In this document: one piece after another, positions 1 to 6,423 of the stretch
Position numbering within the stretch: position 1 is the stretch's first letter
Layout of the letters: each line of letters opens with the position of its first letter
NCBI GenBank assembly: GCA_002496355.1
Contig: DAJP01000129.1
Span: 706 to 13,519 of the forward strand
Direction: 5' to 3'
DNA: 12,814 nucleotides
From: Euryarchaeota archaeon UBA346
GTDB taxonomy: Archaea > Thermoplasmatota > E2 > DHVEG-1
The notes under the pieces: model-generated
What the model was told of the DNA's origin: nothing
Database searches by the model: none
Seen by the model: only the letters and a program-made list of their open reading frames with translations
Translations under genes and position numbers: made by a program

Positions 1-59
1 GATTTTATCTCGTTGATGTTTTTCCACGCTTTTTTGACACGTTGACTAAAAGTTGACAT
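1..59 (-). CDS. N-terminus of unknown protein, cut by window edge
   Basis: An open frame starts at the ATG complementary to 57-59 and runs off the left edge after 19 codons. It reads MSTFSQRVKKAWKNINEIK, a basic, probably helical start. Support comes from the upstream signals: a purine-rich GAGGGGTG Shine-Dalgarno-like stretch about 6-13 bases before the ATG, and a TATA-like TTTTATAAAA at 99-108 at the right distance to start a transcript near base 77. I do not recognise the family from so few residues. It could be a chance frame, but the start, ribosome site and promoter agree with each other. Confidence 0.45.
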   Translation of the reverse strand, partial: MSTFSQRVKKAWKNINEIK

Positions 60-98
60 TCCTACACCCCTCACTAACAATTCCATAAACGTTAATCG

Positions 99-108
99 TT
101 TTATAAAA
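99..108 (-). promoter_or_regulatory. TATA-like box upstream of the left-edge gene
   Basis: The palindromic TTTTATAAAA lies about 45 bases before the ATG at 59 and just downstream of the stop of the 44-residue gene. An archaeal start about 26 bases downstream would leave a leader of roughly 18 bases holding the GAGGGGTG ribosome site. Confidence 0.4.
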
Positions 109-115
109 CCTGCCT

Positions 116-250
116 TCATTGTTCAATTTTTGTTGGTCTCCGTGGTTGACAAAATTTACACATCTCACTCCAGGATCCATCTTCGTCGACATAGAAGAAA
201 TTGAAACCTCGGTTACATCCGCAACCAGTACAATGCTTCGTCAAACTCAT
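116..250 (-). CDS. Small four-cysteine zinc-ribbon-like protein (44 aa)
   Basis: This 44-codon frame begins at the ATG complementary to 248-250 and ends at TGA (116-118). It carries CTGCGC at residues 7-12 and CKFC at residues 31-34. The spacing between pairs (about 20 residues, with an aromatic-rich FNFFYVDEDGSW middle) is typical of a treble-clef or zinc-ribbon knuckle, so zinc binding is a fair inference. The tail PRRPTKIEQ is basic. There is no Shine-Dalgarno site, but a T-rich TATA-like stretch (271-285) lies about 26 bases from the ATG, which fits leaderless translation. Small zinc-finger proteins of this size are common in archaea and mostly uncharacterised. DNA, RNA or protein binding are all possible; I cannot say which. 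Confidence 0.6.
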   Translation of the reverse strand: MSLTKHCTGCGCNRGFNFFYVDEDGSWSEMCKFCQPRRPTKIEQ

Positions 251-270
251 GAGACGTACAGGTCAGTTCA

Positions 271-285
271 TACTTAAAAAAATAG
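271..285 (-). promoter_or_regulatory. TATA-like box for the 44-aa zinc-ribbon gene
   Basis: Read on the minus strand this is a T-rich run going into TTAAGTATG. Its centre is about 27 bases from the A of the ATG at 250, so transcription would begin at or next to the start codon. Confidence 0.4.
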
Positions 286-319
286 TAGAGGGTCATTGAA
301 AATATCAAAGGGAATGCAG

Positions 320-356
320 TGACACGGTTTTAAGACTCAATGGTTTTTTGTGCGAA
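320..356. repeat. 37-bp dispersed repeat, copy 1
   Basis: It is nearly identical to 2716-2753: 36 of 38 aligned positions match, with one substitution and one 1-base indel. The core shared stretch is CAATGGTTTTTTGTGCGAA. It lies 38 bases beyond the stop of the secreted protein at 395-799, on the far side of an oligo-T tract. No coding frame runs through it. Confidence 0.85.
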
Positions 357-383
357 AACAAAATAATAAAAGAAGAAAAAAAG
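357..383 (-). terminator. Oligo-T terminator after the small secreted protein
   Basis: On the minus strand, the bases just after the stop codon at 395 are rich in T, including an uninterrupted run of seven T (376-382) and further T clusters. Runs of T are the usual archaeal termination signal. The repeat copy 1 follows directly. Confidence 0.5.
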
Positions 384-394
384 ATGAGTAGTAA

Positions 395-799
395 TTATGC
401 TACTTTCAGTAAGAAGAACAGGAGGAGTTTTCCTGTGGCGTCCCTCGATGCGGTGTCAGCAGTCACGGTGATGGTTGGTGTATAACCGTATCGCAACCCG
501 AAGCCGAACACCATAGATTTCACAGTTACTGATGTTCCAGCTCTTATATCGATTGAGCCAGTTTTTGCCTTCCCGATGAGGACATGGCCACCGTTTAATT
601 CTATTTTCCATGAGACGCCAATCGCATCCTCAGTCCCAATGTTTTTCAGCACAGCAGAAACACCAAATCCTCCAGCGATTTTTTCGACAACAATTTCTGG
701 GGATTTCCCCGGTTGTTTTGCCATACTAGTTGCTGGAATTACCAGCGTTATTATCAAAGCAAATAATAGGCCTATCTTCAAAAATTTTTTAATTGCCAT
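395..799 (-). CDS. Small secreted beta-sandwich (CARDB-like) protein
   Basis: The 134-residue product starts with a clear signal peptide: KK, then a hydrophobic stretch (about 8-22), then PATSMAKQ with a likely cleavage after residue 27. The rest is one beta-rich domain with alternating strands: VVEKIAGGFGVSAVLKNIGTEDAIGVSWKIEL, a glycine-rich centre, and VTVKSMVFGFG followed by TITVTAD. The 'KNIGTEDA' turn is typical of CARDB/Ig-like adhesion modules. I know similar stand-alone or C-terminal domains from Thermoplasmatota secreted proteins; no enzyme motif is visible. It is exported and probably surface-bound or extracellular. The start is supported by GGTGA six bases upstream and a TATA box at 838-848. 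Function unknown; a binding or cell-surface role is inference. Confidence 0.75.
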   Translation of the reverse strand: MAIKKFLKIGLLFALIITLVIPATSMAKQPGKSPEIVVEKIAGGFGVSAVLKNIGTEDAIGVSWKIELNGGHVLIGKAKTGSIDIRAGTSVTVKSMVFGFGLRYGYTPTITVTADTASRDATGKLLLFFLLKVA

Positions 800-837
800 T
801 ATTTTTCACCGTTCATTTTATTGTCATTATGGTATAT

Positions 838-848
838 CAACATATATG
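838..848 (-). promoter_or_regulatory. TATA box for the small secreted protein
   Basis: CATATATG read on the minus strand sits about 45 bases before the ATG at 799. A transcript starting about 26 bases downstream would have a leader near 19 bases containing GGTGA, a weak Shine-Dalgarno site. Confidence 0.45.
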
Positions 849-938
849 AAAAACAATTAAAGAACAAATTAGAAACGATGCAATGTGGGAAAAGAAACGA
901 ACGTCTGACCAAAGGCGTCAATTATTTTATAGATCAAA

Positions 939-954
939 TTTTTTAAAAACATAT
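939..954 (+). promoter_or_regulatory. TATA-like box for the 980-1279 gene
   Basis: A TTTTTTAAAAAC stretch lies about 30 bases ahead of the GTG at 980. Its spacing would put the transcript start within a few bases of that GTG, which favours the longer gene model. Confidence 0.4.
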
Positions 955-979
955 CCTTGGAAACAGAAGCATTGACATA

Positions 980-1279
980 GTGAAAAAAAATATAAGACCA
1001 AACAGTGTTCGTCCTGTCAGAAGGAGACACTTTGAGATGGATGAAGAAGATCAGTATGCCATGATACGGAAAGAGGTGTACAACCAACGGTTTATTACTT
1101 GGATGGAAAAAGCGTTTCTTGAGATAGACTCTGAAAAAATAGAAAATGAGACAACAGCCCTCTATGAAGAATTACAAAAGATGCTTGAGGGAAAACCTCT
1201 GATTCCCGCTCTGGTTGCCCTATGTGAGGCGACCTGTAAAACCTACCCGGGTATCGTTGGGGATAAGAAAAAGAGTTAA
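980..1279 (+). CDS. Unknown small cytosolic protein
   Basis: I do not recognise this 99-residue product. It has a very basic N-terminus (KKNIRPNSVRPVRRR), then an acidic helical core (DEEDQYAMIRKEV, IDSEKIENETTALYEELQKMLEG) and a C-terminal segment with two cysteines (LVALCEATCKTYPG). No signal peptide or membrane segment is present, so it is probably cytosolic and helical. Two starts are possible. GTG at 980 has no ribosome site but lies near one transcript start from a TATA-like box, as for a leaderless mRNA. ATG at 1037 (codon 20) follows AAGGAG at 1021-1026 with a rather long spacer and would give an 80-residue protein without the basic tail. It converges on the M28 peptidase gene; their stop codons interlock in one TTAA. 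Confidence 0.65.
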   Translation: MKKNIRPNSVRPVRRRHFEMDEEDQYAMIRKEVYNQRFITWMEKAFLEIDSEKIENETTALYEELQKMLEGKPLIPALVALCEATCKTYPGIVGDKKKS

Positions 1280-2613
1280 TTTTTTAGTCTATTGAGATAG
1301 AGTGTCTTCATCTCAGCAGTTGTGTTCCTGCCCATAGTGTCAGAGGCGATGACTTTGATGGTGTGAATTCCAATCGAGGTGCTGTTGAGCAGATATTCAT
1401 ATGGTCCTTCGGTGTCTGTCTGAAGGAGGATGTTGTCAGAGTAAAACTCTACTTTTTCGAGAGGGCTGCTTCCTGGTATTACGTTTGCTTGGATGGTGGT
1501 CTCACCAATAAGTATAGGTGTTTTGTATCGGTAGGTCATCTTTTCCTGATCATCGACAAATATTTTTCCGAATCGTGGGTGTGCTATGGAGAGCTGCGGG
1601 TATCCGATATCCATATCTGCGAGGATCGCCATGGTTGCAGCGATATGCCGAGTCATATTCACCAGGTAGCTGATGTTTACGTTGCTGAGGTCGTCTCGAA
1701 TGGTATGCATGTTGGGGTCCCATTCGGCTGGCCAGACGACCACGGATTCATATCCGAGCTGTGTAAATTGGCAATAATCACTCCAGCCGTCCTTTGCTTC
1801 TCGGTCTATGGTTTGCCATCGGGTGATGGTGAAATTCAAGTCGTACTCTGTGGTGATGTTTTCCATGATGCCGGCGATCCATCCTGCATCTTCTGTTAGT
1901 TGGAGTCTCATTGTTTTTCCTGTTTCGGTTGAGGTTGCTTTCCCGATCATATCTGCGTTGAATTCAACAAGGACTGGTAGGTGGTGGTCATAGAGGTCTC
2001 TTGCGTAGGCATGGCTCCCAAGAGTCCCTTGTTCTTCTCCTGAAAACGTGACAAATTCAAGTGTTCTTTTGAACGTGTATTGACTTAATACAGCGGCTGC
2101 GGTGAGAACACCGACGGTGCCTGAGCCATCGTCCACGGCACCAACTGTTTTTTTTGTGGTGTCGTAATGGGCATTGAAAATAATGGTCTCATCGGGATTG
2201 GTCCCTGGCTGGGTGCCAATCACGTTTCGTCCGTGAAAATAGCCTGAGAGCAACGAGTTCCCTTTGGCGCTCCAGTTTTGGTAGGTGGATTGTAAGCCCA
2301 TGGTTTGAAACTGTTGAGAGATGTAGGTTGCTGCGTTTTCGCATCCCTCGGTCCCGGTGTACCTGTTTCCTATCTCTCCTACGAGATGTTCCATAAAGTT
2401 TCTGATAAGAGTTTCATTGATTTTGTCTATGATTTCTTGGACTTTTTGGTCTATCTGTTGTGTTTCTTGTTCCTTCCATGGAGCAGATGAAACAGCTTGG
2501 ATGCTGTTTGAAGGGAGTGGAGATGACGTAGGAAGTTCTCTGCAGTTCACGGTGGGAATGGTTGTCAGTATCATCAGCATACAAAGAGTGATTCCTATGA
2601 TTTTGTTTTTCAT
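1276..2613 (-). CDS. Secreted M28-family zinc metallopeptidase
   Basis: The protein has 445 residues. A signal peptide occupies about 1-24, with a cysteine at 24 but no good lipobox. A low-complexity linker follows, then an M28 aminopeptidase-like domain (about 60-335). The expected zinc and catalytic residues are all visible: H149 and D151 in NAHYD, D161 in VDDGSG, E193-E194 in SGEEQG, D221 in NADMIG and H303 in MHTIRDD. A C-terminal Ig-like module (about 365-440) contains VEFYSDN and HTIKVIASD, typical of exported proteins. It probably trims amino-terminal residues from peptides outside the cell. Whether it is an aminopeptidase or another M28 activity cannot be told. A TATA box (2668-2681) and a weak GGGGA precede the ATG. 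It is apparently monocistronic. Confidence 0.9.
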   Translation of the reverse strand: MKNKIIGITLCMLMILTTIPTVNCRELPTSSPLPSNSIQAVSSAPWKEQETQQIDQKVQEIIDKINETLIRNFMEHLVGEIGNRYTGTEGCENAATYISQQFQTMGLQSTYQNWSAKGNSLLSGYFHGRNVIGTQPGTNPDETIIFNAHYDTTKKTVGAVDDGSGTVGVLTAAAVLSQYTFKRTLEFVTFSGEEQGTLGSHAYARDLYDHHLPVLVEFNADMIGKATSTETGKTMRLQLTEDAGWIAGIMENITTEYDLNFTITRWQTIDREAKDGWSDYCQFTQLGYESVVVWPAEWDPNMHTIRDDLSNVNISYLVNMTRHIAATMAILADMDIGYPQLSIAHPRFGKIFVDDQEKMTYRYKTPILIGETTIQANVIPGSSPLEKVEFYSDNILLQTDTEGPYEYLLNSTSIGIHTIKVIASDTMGRNTTAEMKTLYLNRLKN

Positions 2614-2667
2614 GGTTTCTTCGTTTTCCCCTTAATGAATAGGTAATATAGGATGTATTAGTCTATT

Positions 2668-2681
2668 GGATAATATAAATG
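2668..2681 (-). promoter_or_regulatory. TATA box for the M28 peptidase gene
   Basis: CATTTATATTATCC on the minus strand lies about 60 bases before the ATG at 2613, leaving a leader of about 35 bases. Repeat copy 2 begins about 35 bases upstream of it, so that repeat also lies in the peptidase's upstream region. Confidence 0.45.
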
Positions 2682-2715
2682 TTTGGAACCAATAAAAATA
2701 CAGGGGAAAAATCAT

Positions 2716-2753
2716 TGACACGGTTTTAGGGACTCAATGGTTTTTTGTGCGAA
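2716..2753. repeat. 38-bp dispersed repeat, copy 2
   Basis: It matches copy 1 (320-356) at 36 of 38 aligned positions. It lies 30 bases beyond the stop of the secreted-protein remnant (2784-2960), again with an A/T-rich tract in between. In this copy the element can fold on the plus strand: bases from 2709 (ending in CATTGA) pair with TCAATGG followed by T-run over about 13 pairs with two G-U wobbles, around a loop of about 15 bases. In copy 1 the outer arm is not conserved, so the hairpin may not be the selected feature. Confidence 0.85.
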
Positions 2754-2760
2754 TCAAATG

Positions 2761-2767
2761 AAAAAAA
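2761..2767 (-). terminator. Oligo-T tract after the secreted-protein remnant
   Basis: Seven consecutive A on the plus strand give a T7 run on the minus strand 17 bases after the remnant's stop codon. It resembles the terminator of the secreted gene at 395 and probably serves hef now. Confidence 0.4.
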
Positions 2768-2783
2768 GAATAAGCTGAGGGAT

Positions 2784-2960
2784 TTAGTATCCCATGAGAT
2801 AGCGTAGTATCGGGAATGTATTCGGAAATCGCTCAAACAACTTCATCCAGAACTGCATGAATGGAATATTGAATGAGTAAGGCATTGTCACCGATAGTTG
2901 TCCCCAGTCGCTTTCAGTCCCATAGATGTCCTTTGCTTTGGTTATAAATATTTGGGCTAT
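2784..2960 (-). pseudogene. C-terminal remnant of a secreted Ig/PKD-type protein
   Basis: A 58-codon frame without a start codon begins inside the last codons of hef, in another frame, and ends at TAA (2784-2786). It reads through KAKDIYGTESDWG and SVTMPYSF and ends RFPNTFPILRYLMGY. This is the end of an Ig/PKD-like domain plus a short hydrophobic tail of a kind I know from large secreted or surface proteins of Thermoplasmatota genomes. Upstream of 2960 the frame becomes nonsense relative to that domain, because it enters the real helix-hairpin-helix code of hef. The simplest reading is a deletion that fused the 3' end of hef to the 3' end of a lost secreted-protein gene. A 33-residue product from the internal ATG (MPYSF...) cannot be excluded but has no ribosome site. 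Confidence 0.65.
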
Positions 2961-5290
2961 TCTTTCAGATACTCTGCATTCAGGATTTTAAGGATATCTG
3001 TTGCAATGTTCTTCCCAATCCCGTTGATCTTGCAGAGCTCTTCCTCAGTTGCATTGGCGATGGAACGGATGGAGCCGAAATGCTGCAGGAGACGTTGTGC
3101 AAGGACTGCTGATACATTAGGGAGGCCTTCAATGAGGAACTGTTGTTGTTCAGCGATGGTTCGGGCGGTTTTTTCCCCACGGATCGCAACCACACGATCA
3201 CCTTCTTTTTGCTCACGTTGAGCCATGACTGCGAGGAGATCCGCGGTCTCCTGGGCGGATTGTGTGGTGATGATGGGGATGCCGAAATCAACGATGATGG
3301 CGGTAAAACTCCCGAAAATCGCGTTGTGGCTGATATTTCTTTTCGTCAGAAGACCTTCTCCTTCGATCACTAATAAGGGTCTGGAATAGGTCGCTCTGAG
3401 GTTCTTCATCTGGACAAAGAGCTTGCCTTCGAGGAGGGAGCCTAGAAAATCATCCACAGTTTTCCGTTCGATGCCGATGCGTGATGAGATAATGTAATCA
3501 CCCACATCGAGTTGCTGTGGTTCGACGGTGATATCTTTTTGAGTGAGAAACCGCATCACCGGGGATCGTGACTCCCGATGGTCAACGATGATCTTGATGG
3601 AGGTTTTTTTTGGAAACTCCTCAAGTTTTTTTTGGTTTTCCTGTTGCTGGGCTGCTTGATATATCGCGGCTGGGTCATGGATTTTCTTCCGCAGAGCCGT
3701 TCGGAGCACCTCAAGTTCTTGATGCATTCTGCGCTCTTTAGCCCGGCTTGACCAGTAATACGCCTCATCAGGGGTTCCTTTGGCGATGAGAATGATGACT
3801 TTACCCGCCATTTGTCGTGCGGTCCTGCCTTTTCGTTGGATCGTACGGATCTCTGAAGGGACCGGCTCAAAGAAGACCACAAGGTCTGTCGAGGGAATAT
3901 CCAAACCTTCTTCTGCTACGGATGTTGCAATCAGAACATTAAATTCATTGTCTTTGAACCGCTTAATGATGTCGATTTGTTCTTTCTGCGTTAGACCCTT
4001 ATCGCTTTCTTTTGTTGCTTGACCAATAAAACGAACAGGTCGTACAAGCGGGATTTCCTGAAGTTGTTTAAGAACAAATTGCGAGGTGTCCCGATAATGT
4101 GTAAACACGATGATTTTTGAGTCTTTTTTTCGTGAAAATTGATCTTTGACAATGGAGACGATCTCCTGGATCTTCGGATGTTCGATTTTCAGGGATTTAA
4201 CATAGGCGATTGCTTCAACGACATTAGGGTCTCGAAGGATGTCCCGTGATGCTTTGCTGCCTCCTTTTGAGCTGGCTTCACTCATCAGACGACTGATATA
4301 GCTTTGTAACGCGTTGACGCCTTGGGTTTGTAAGAGCTCGATCGCATGCACGAGCTTTATCGCTGCGTTCTGCGCGGAAGCAGCCTTGAAAAGCTCGGTT
4401 GGTGGTTGAAGCCTAGAGCGAAGCTCGGTTTGGATCGTCTGTTGAATTTCTAGGAGTTTTTTGCGGTTGATGAGACTAACGGACGCGGAATCAAGCACAC
4501 CGATATTTTTCAGGATCAATAGTCGTTCTGAGAGTGCTTTTTTTAACAGTTGCAACGTATGATTGAATTCAGCTGGAAGCGGTATTTCCTTCCATTTAAT
4601 ATCCAGATCATGGACATAAGGTCGTACATCAGAGTCTATTTTTGTACGTATCTCAATGTTGGTGATTTCAAGGTTCTTACAGACTTCAAGGATCTCTGAC
4701 AGATTATTTCCGGGGGAAGCGGTCATTCCAAGGCAACGTCGCTGGTTTTGTTGTTTTTTAAACATCTCTGCGATAAAAACATACGAATAGTTCCCTGTCG
4801 CACGATGAGCTTCATCAAAGATGATCCGTGAGATGTTCGAGAGATCGTATCGGTGGGCGATCAGATCGTTTTCGATGACCTGTGGGGTTGAGACGATGAC
4901 TCGCTTACTGTTCCAAAGAGCGATACGTTTCTCAGGTGCTACCTCTCCGGTAAACACGGCAACAGCATCAGGGATGGTGAGAAACGCTGAAAGGGATTGG
5001 GCATGCTGGTTGACCAGAGGCTTTGTCGGTGAGAGAAATAGGATGTTTTTTCCATTCGCCAGTTCTTTTGCAATCACTAGGAGGGCGATAATGGTTTTCC
5101 CCATTCCAGTTGGGAGTACTATGAGGGTGCTTGCGTTCGCTGCTGAGGTAGCGATGTTCCATTGATACTCCCGTCGTTCCACTAAATTTTCTTTGATAAA
5201 TTCATGATGAAGAAACACAAAAGCGACATGGGTTCTGAGTTTTTGTATGTTTGGGGCCCTTCTCATAATTAGACCACTCAGTTCGCCCAT
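2957..5290 (-). CDS. hef: Hef helicase-nuclease (XPF/FANCM family)
   Basis: At 777 residues this is a full-length euryarchaeal Hef, which processes stalled forks and branched DNA. The N-terminal SF2 helicase has Walker A PTGMGKT (60-66), DEAH (159-162), GMTASPG (188-194) and motif VI QRKGRTAR (485-492). An inserted helical domain lies about 240-380. The C-terminal XPF/ERCC4 nuclease starts at IIVDHRE (568-573) and has an intact GDY (597-599) plus ERK (608-610) with D614. Tandem helix-hairpin-helix motifs (about 719-770, GLPNVSAV and KINGIGK) complete it. All key residues for both activities are present. The start is uncertain: ATG at 5290 has an in-frame TGA two codons upstream and no ribosome site; ATG at codon 9 is an alternative. 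Only a start-less remnant follows at its 3' end. Confidence 0.95.
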   Translation of the reverse strand: MGELSGLIMRRAPNIQKLRTHVAFVFLHHEFIKENLVERREYQWNIATSAANASTLIVLPTGMGKTIIALLVIAKELANGKNILFLSPTKPLVNQHAQSLSAFLTIPDAVAVFTGEVAPEKRIALWNSKRVIVSTPQVIENDLIAHRYDLSNISRIIFDEAHRATGNYSYVFIAEMFKKQQNQRRCLGMTASPGNNLSEILEVCKNLEITNIEIRTKIDSDVRPYVHDLDIKWKEIPLPAEFNHTLQLLKKALSERLLILKNIGVLDSASVSLINRKKLLEIQQTIQTELRSRLQPPTELFKAASAQNAAIKLVHAIELLQTQGVNALQSYISRLMSEASSKGGSKASRDILRDPNVVEAIAYVKSLKIEHPKIQEIVSIVKDQFSRKKDSKIIVFTHYRDTSQFVLKQLQEIPLVRPVRFIGQATKESDKGLTQKEQIDIIKRFKDNEFNVLIATSVAEEGLDIPSTDLVVFFEPVPSEIRTIQRKGRTARQMAGKVIILIAKGTPDEAYYWSSRAKERRMHQELEVLRTALRKKIHDPAAIYQAAQQQENQKKLEEFPKKTSIKIIVDHRESRSPVMRFLTQKDITVEPQQLDVGDYIISSRIGIERKTVDDFLGSLLEGKLFVQMKNLRATYSRPLLVIEGEGLLTKRNISHNAIFGSFTAIIVDFGIPIITTQSAQETADLLAVMAQREQKEGDRVVAIRGEKTARTIAEQQQFLIEGLPNVSAVLAQRLLQHFGSIRSIANATEEELCKINGIGKNIATDILKILNAEYLKE

Positions 5291-5363
5291 TTCTCAGCAT
5301 GTTGCAGCACTCAGTGTGAGATAGTGTTTCATCATCGTGGCCAGAGGTTCTCATCCTTCATGA

Positions 5364-5373
5364 TTTTTTAATG
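5364..5373. promoter_or_regulatory. Shared TATA-like region between hef and the membrane protein
   Basis: TTTTTTAATG on the plus strand (CATTAAAAAA on the minus) is centred about 27 bases before the ATG at 5396, predicting a leaderless plus-strand mRNA. Read the other way it could start the hef transcript near 5342, with a leader of about 50 bases. Confidence 0.4.
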
Positions 5374-5395
5374 GTTTCTACAACTGAGATTCAGT

Positions 5396-5647
5396 ATGAT
5401 TTTCCAAATGTTTAAAAGTGTGTGGTTGTTCCTTTTGTTGGTGGCGATGGAGTTCCTTTCCCTTTCAATTCCCCTGTGGGCGATCTTTCTTGTGGTGATC
5501 ATTGTTTTGCTATTGGTCTGGCAGTTTCTCCGTTTCACCCTGCGGATTTTATTGTTTTTTTTCCTGTTTTTTGCTATTCTGATGGTTCTTGATTTTATTG
5601 GGGTGTTTGGTTGGATTCAACAGACTCTGGTTTCACCCTTTCTTTGA
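5396..5647 (+). CDS. Small three-helix membrane protein
   Basis: The 83-residue product is almost entirely hydrophobic, with likely membrane segments at about 7-24, 27-44 and 48-68. Arginines at 46 and 50 lie between helices 2 and 3 and may mark the cytosolic loop. No charged catalytic residue or known motif is seen, and I do not recognise the family. Translation probably begins at the first ATG without a leader, given the TATA-like box about 27 bases upstream. A second ATG at codon 5 is possible. It is divergent from hef and convergent with ksgA (25 bases between stop codons), so it forms its own transcription unit. A link to either neighbour is not implied. Confidence 0.7.
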   Translation: MIFQMFKSVWLFLLLVAMEFLSLSIPLWAIFLVVIIVLLLVWQFLRFTLRILLFFFLFFAILMVLDFIGVFGWIQQTLVSPFL

Positions 5648-5672
5648 TAAAAAAGGAGATGGGACGGAAATA

Positions 5673-6419
5673 TCAGAGATGCTCGTAGAGCTTATCGCTG
5701 AGCTGCCCGATCTGTTCCGGGGTGAGTTGTTCTACCCGTTGATCAAGGAACGGCAGGTCTTCAATATCTCTATAGAGCGATCGAATGGTGTATCGTATCT
5801 TTTTGCGTCGATGGTTGAACAACTGTTTTGTCAGCTCAAAATAGAACGGTTCGTCCTTCACCAAGAACCGTGGTGTCTTGTAGGGGATAAGCTCTACGAC
5901 TGCGGAATCGACCTTTGGTGGCGGGGAGAAACAATCCCGGGGTACCATCTCAAGGATCCTGCATCTTGCTTTGTATGAGACACCAACCGTCAATCGAGAG
6001 TAGTCTTTTGATCCAGGGGATGCGACGAGGCGTTCTGCGAAATCCTTCTGGAAGATCAATACCGCTATGGAAAAACTTGATTGAAGGAACTTAAACATGA
6101 TGGGTGAGGAGATCTGAAAAGGAAGGTTTGAGACGATCTTGGTAAATCGTGGGAGGCAGTCAAAATCAACGGTTAGTGCATCCTGGCAGATCAGGGTCAC
6201 ATTCTCAGGGATCTTCTTACGTAGTTCCTCAACAAGATGGGTATCGATTTCTATGGCGATGACCTGTTTTGCTTGCTCTGCTAACAATGCTGTGATGATG
6301 CCTTTACCGGGGCCGATCTCAAGGACGATATCTTCCTTTGTTAATCCTGCAGCGGCAACCTCCCGCTGGGCAACAGCTTGATCAATAAGAAAATGCTGCC
6401 CGAAGCGTGGTTTTACCAT
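5673..6419 (-). CDS. ksgA: 16S rRNA dimethyladenosine transferase (KsgA/Dim1)
   Basis: The 248-residue enzyme uses S-adenosylmethionine to dimethylate two adjacent adenosines in the 3' terminal hairpin of 16S rRNA late in small-subunit assembly. It starts MVKPRFGQHFLID, the family's usual N-terminus. It shows the SAM loop EIGPGKG (34-40), the acidic IEID (57-59 region), the catalytic NLPF (98-101; most members have NLPY) and the C-terminal FNHRRKKIR helix. The open frame extends 60 codons further upstream, but that part overlaps the DUF655 gene and is not protein-like. The ATG at 6417-6419 is right: it lies four bases after the DUF655 stop, with GGGAG about 18 bases upstream in that gene's last codons. 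Last gene of the five-gene operon. Confidence 0.95.
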   Translation of the reverse strand: MVKPRFGQHFLIDQAVAQREVAAAGLTKEDIVLEIGPGKGIITALLAEQAKQVIAIEIDTHLVEELRKKIPENVTLICQDALTVDFDCLPRFTKIVSNLPFQISSPIMFKFLQSSFSIAVLIFQKDFAERLVASPGSKDYSRLTVGVSYKARCRILEMVPRDCFSPPPKVDSAVVELIPYKTPRFLVKDEPFYFELTKQLFNHRRKKIRYTIRSLYRDIEDLPFLDQRVEQLTPEQIGQLSDKLYEHL

Positions 6420-6423
6420 TCTC

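Noticed and set aside
34..58. Three closely spaced TTGAC(A/T) direct repeats
   Set aside because: They fall within the predicted left-edge coding region with irregular spacing (8 and 11 bases); too short to call an operator or iteron.
869..1087. 72-codon minus-strand open frame
   Set aside because: Antisense to the better supported 980-1279 gene and across its promoter; the translation lacks any family or signal features.
2898..3221. Plus-strand open frame opposite the 3' end of hef
   Set aside because: Shadow of the hef coding sequence; the Cys/Arg-rich translation has no domain character.
395..5290. A defence system formed by hef, the M28 peptidase and the small unknown genes
   Set aside because: Hef is a housekeeping fork-repair enzyme in euryarchaea and the neighbours are separate transcription units in different orientations; nothing ties them into one module.
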